Below, in pieces: positions 5,933-6,043 of a stretch of 6,043 bases of DNA (its first letter is position 1; every line of letters begins with the position of its first letter). Below the pieces are notes generated by a model. That model searched no databases. It was not told where the DNA came from and saw only the letters and a list, made by a program, of their open reading frames with translations. The position numbers and the translations under genes are program-made. Source of the DNA: DRGV01 sp018903055 [NCBI: bacterium] (lineage in GTDB: Bacteria; UBP18; UBA7526); assembly GCA_018903055.1 (NCBI GenBank), contig JAHIPW010000040.1:1-6043 (forward strand). Direction: 5' to 3'.

Positions 5933-6043
5933 CTCTGTGTTCTCTGTGGTTTTCTCTGTGTCCTCTGTGGTTCCCAGACACCGGATATCTTCGCCCCACA
6001 GTATTTACATCTTCCCTCTATCTTACCCCCGGTAAAAGCGTAA
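5929..6043 (-). CDS. amrS: C-terminal end of a CxxCG protein, probably AmmeMemoRadiSam-system radical SAM enzyme; 5' part outside window
   Basis: A frame open from the window edge (first full codon at 6042) runs 37 codons to a TGA at 5929-5931. Its residues include GGKIEGRCKYCGAKISGVW, with a Cys-x-x-Cys-Gly and a closing Ile-x-Gly-Val-Trp. From memory, this pattern matches the extreme C-terminus of the AmmeMemoRadiSam radical SAM enzymes (relatives of pyruvate formate-lyase activating enzyme), which end in a small cysteine knuckle followed by a G-V-W. The radical SAM core would lie outside the window, so the identity is tentative; another zinc-knuckle protein is possible. After the Trp, the last 14 codons are almost wholly encoded by a 21-bp tandem repeat and give P-Q-R-T-Q-R-K-P-Q-R-T-Q-R, a tail unlikely to be native. 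The stop overlaps the mnmA GTG start by four bases, indicating an operon. Confidence 0.5.
   Translation of the reverse strand, partial: YAFTGGKIEGRCKYCGAKISGVWEPQRTQRKPQRTQR
5933..5971 (-). repeat. 21-bp tandem repeat at the amrS/mnmA junction
   Basis: On the minus strand ACCACAGAGGACACAGAG (5954-5971) recurs 21 bp later as ACCACAGAGAACACAGAG (5933-5950), with one mismatch in 18. It codes for the C-terminal tail of the upstream gene and ends immediately before the mnmA GTG, occupying the place where its ribosome site would be. Confidence 0.88.

Noticed and set aside
5778-5999. 73-codon minus-strand frame across the amrS/mnmA junction
   Set aside because: Its sequence (GNHRGHRENHREH and on) is the third frame of the tandem repeat and of mnmA; the other two frames are explained by real genes.

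Overview
The window looks like a piece of a bacterial chromosome from an anaerobic, sulfide-exposed organism. The bacterial signs are Shine-Dalgarno sequences, two sigma-70-type promoters and 4-bp gene overlaps. The presence of a Thi4 with an archaeal-type active-site histidine, a DUF39 homocysteine-synthesis protein and an AmmeMemoRadiSam-type radical SAM tail fits a deep-branching uncultivated anaerobe. The abundance of short, low-complexity repeat families at gene ends is something I associate with genomes of such candidate phyla. I cannot name the phylum from this sequence alone.

All seven genes I can support lie on the minus strand, so transcription runs from high to low coordinates. From the right edge: the last 37 codons of a gene ending in a CxxCG motif (probably amrS); mnmA (tRNA 2-thiouridylase), joined to it by a GTGA overlap; a second PP-loop tRNA-thiolation-type protein with a C-terminal NFACT-R/DUF814-like domain; thi4 with its own promoter; cysE with its own promoter; cysK, overlapping cysE by ATGA; a repeat-filled intergenic stretch of 229 bp; and the first 315 codons of a DUF39 (COG1900) protein that runs off the left edge.

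The common theme is sulfur. CysE and CysK turn serine and sulfide into cysteine. DUF39 proteins put sulfide-derived sulfur into homocysteine. His-type Thi4 uses free sulfide to build the thiazole of thiamin. MnmA and the PP-loop/NFACT-R protein are expected to place sulfur on tRNA. The window reads as a sulfide-assimilation and sulfur-distribution neighbourhood.

The most unusual layer is the repeats. GC-rich palindromic elements of one family sit in frame, in the same reading frame, inside both mnmA and the PP-loop gene. A 21-bp tandem repeat makes up the C-terminus of the gene upstream of mnmA. An 18-bp direct repeat lies inside mnmA and is read in two frames. The cysK stop codon lies within an intergenic repeat tract. 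Repeat spread has therefore reshaped the protein ends of at least three of these genes, and probably a fourth (cysK).
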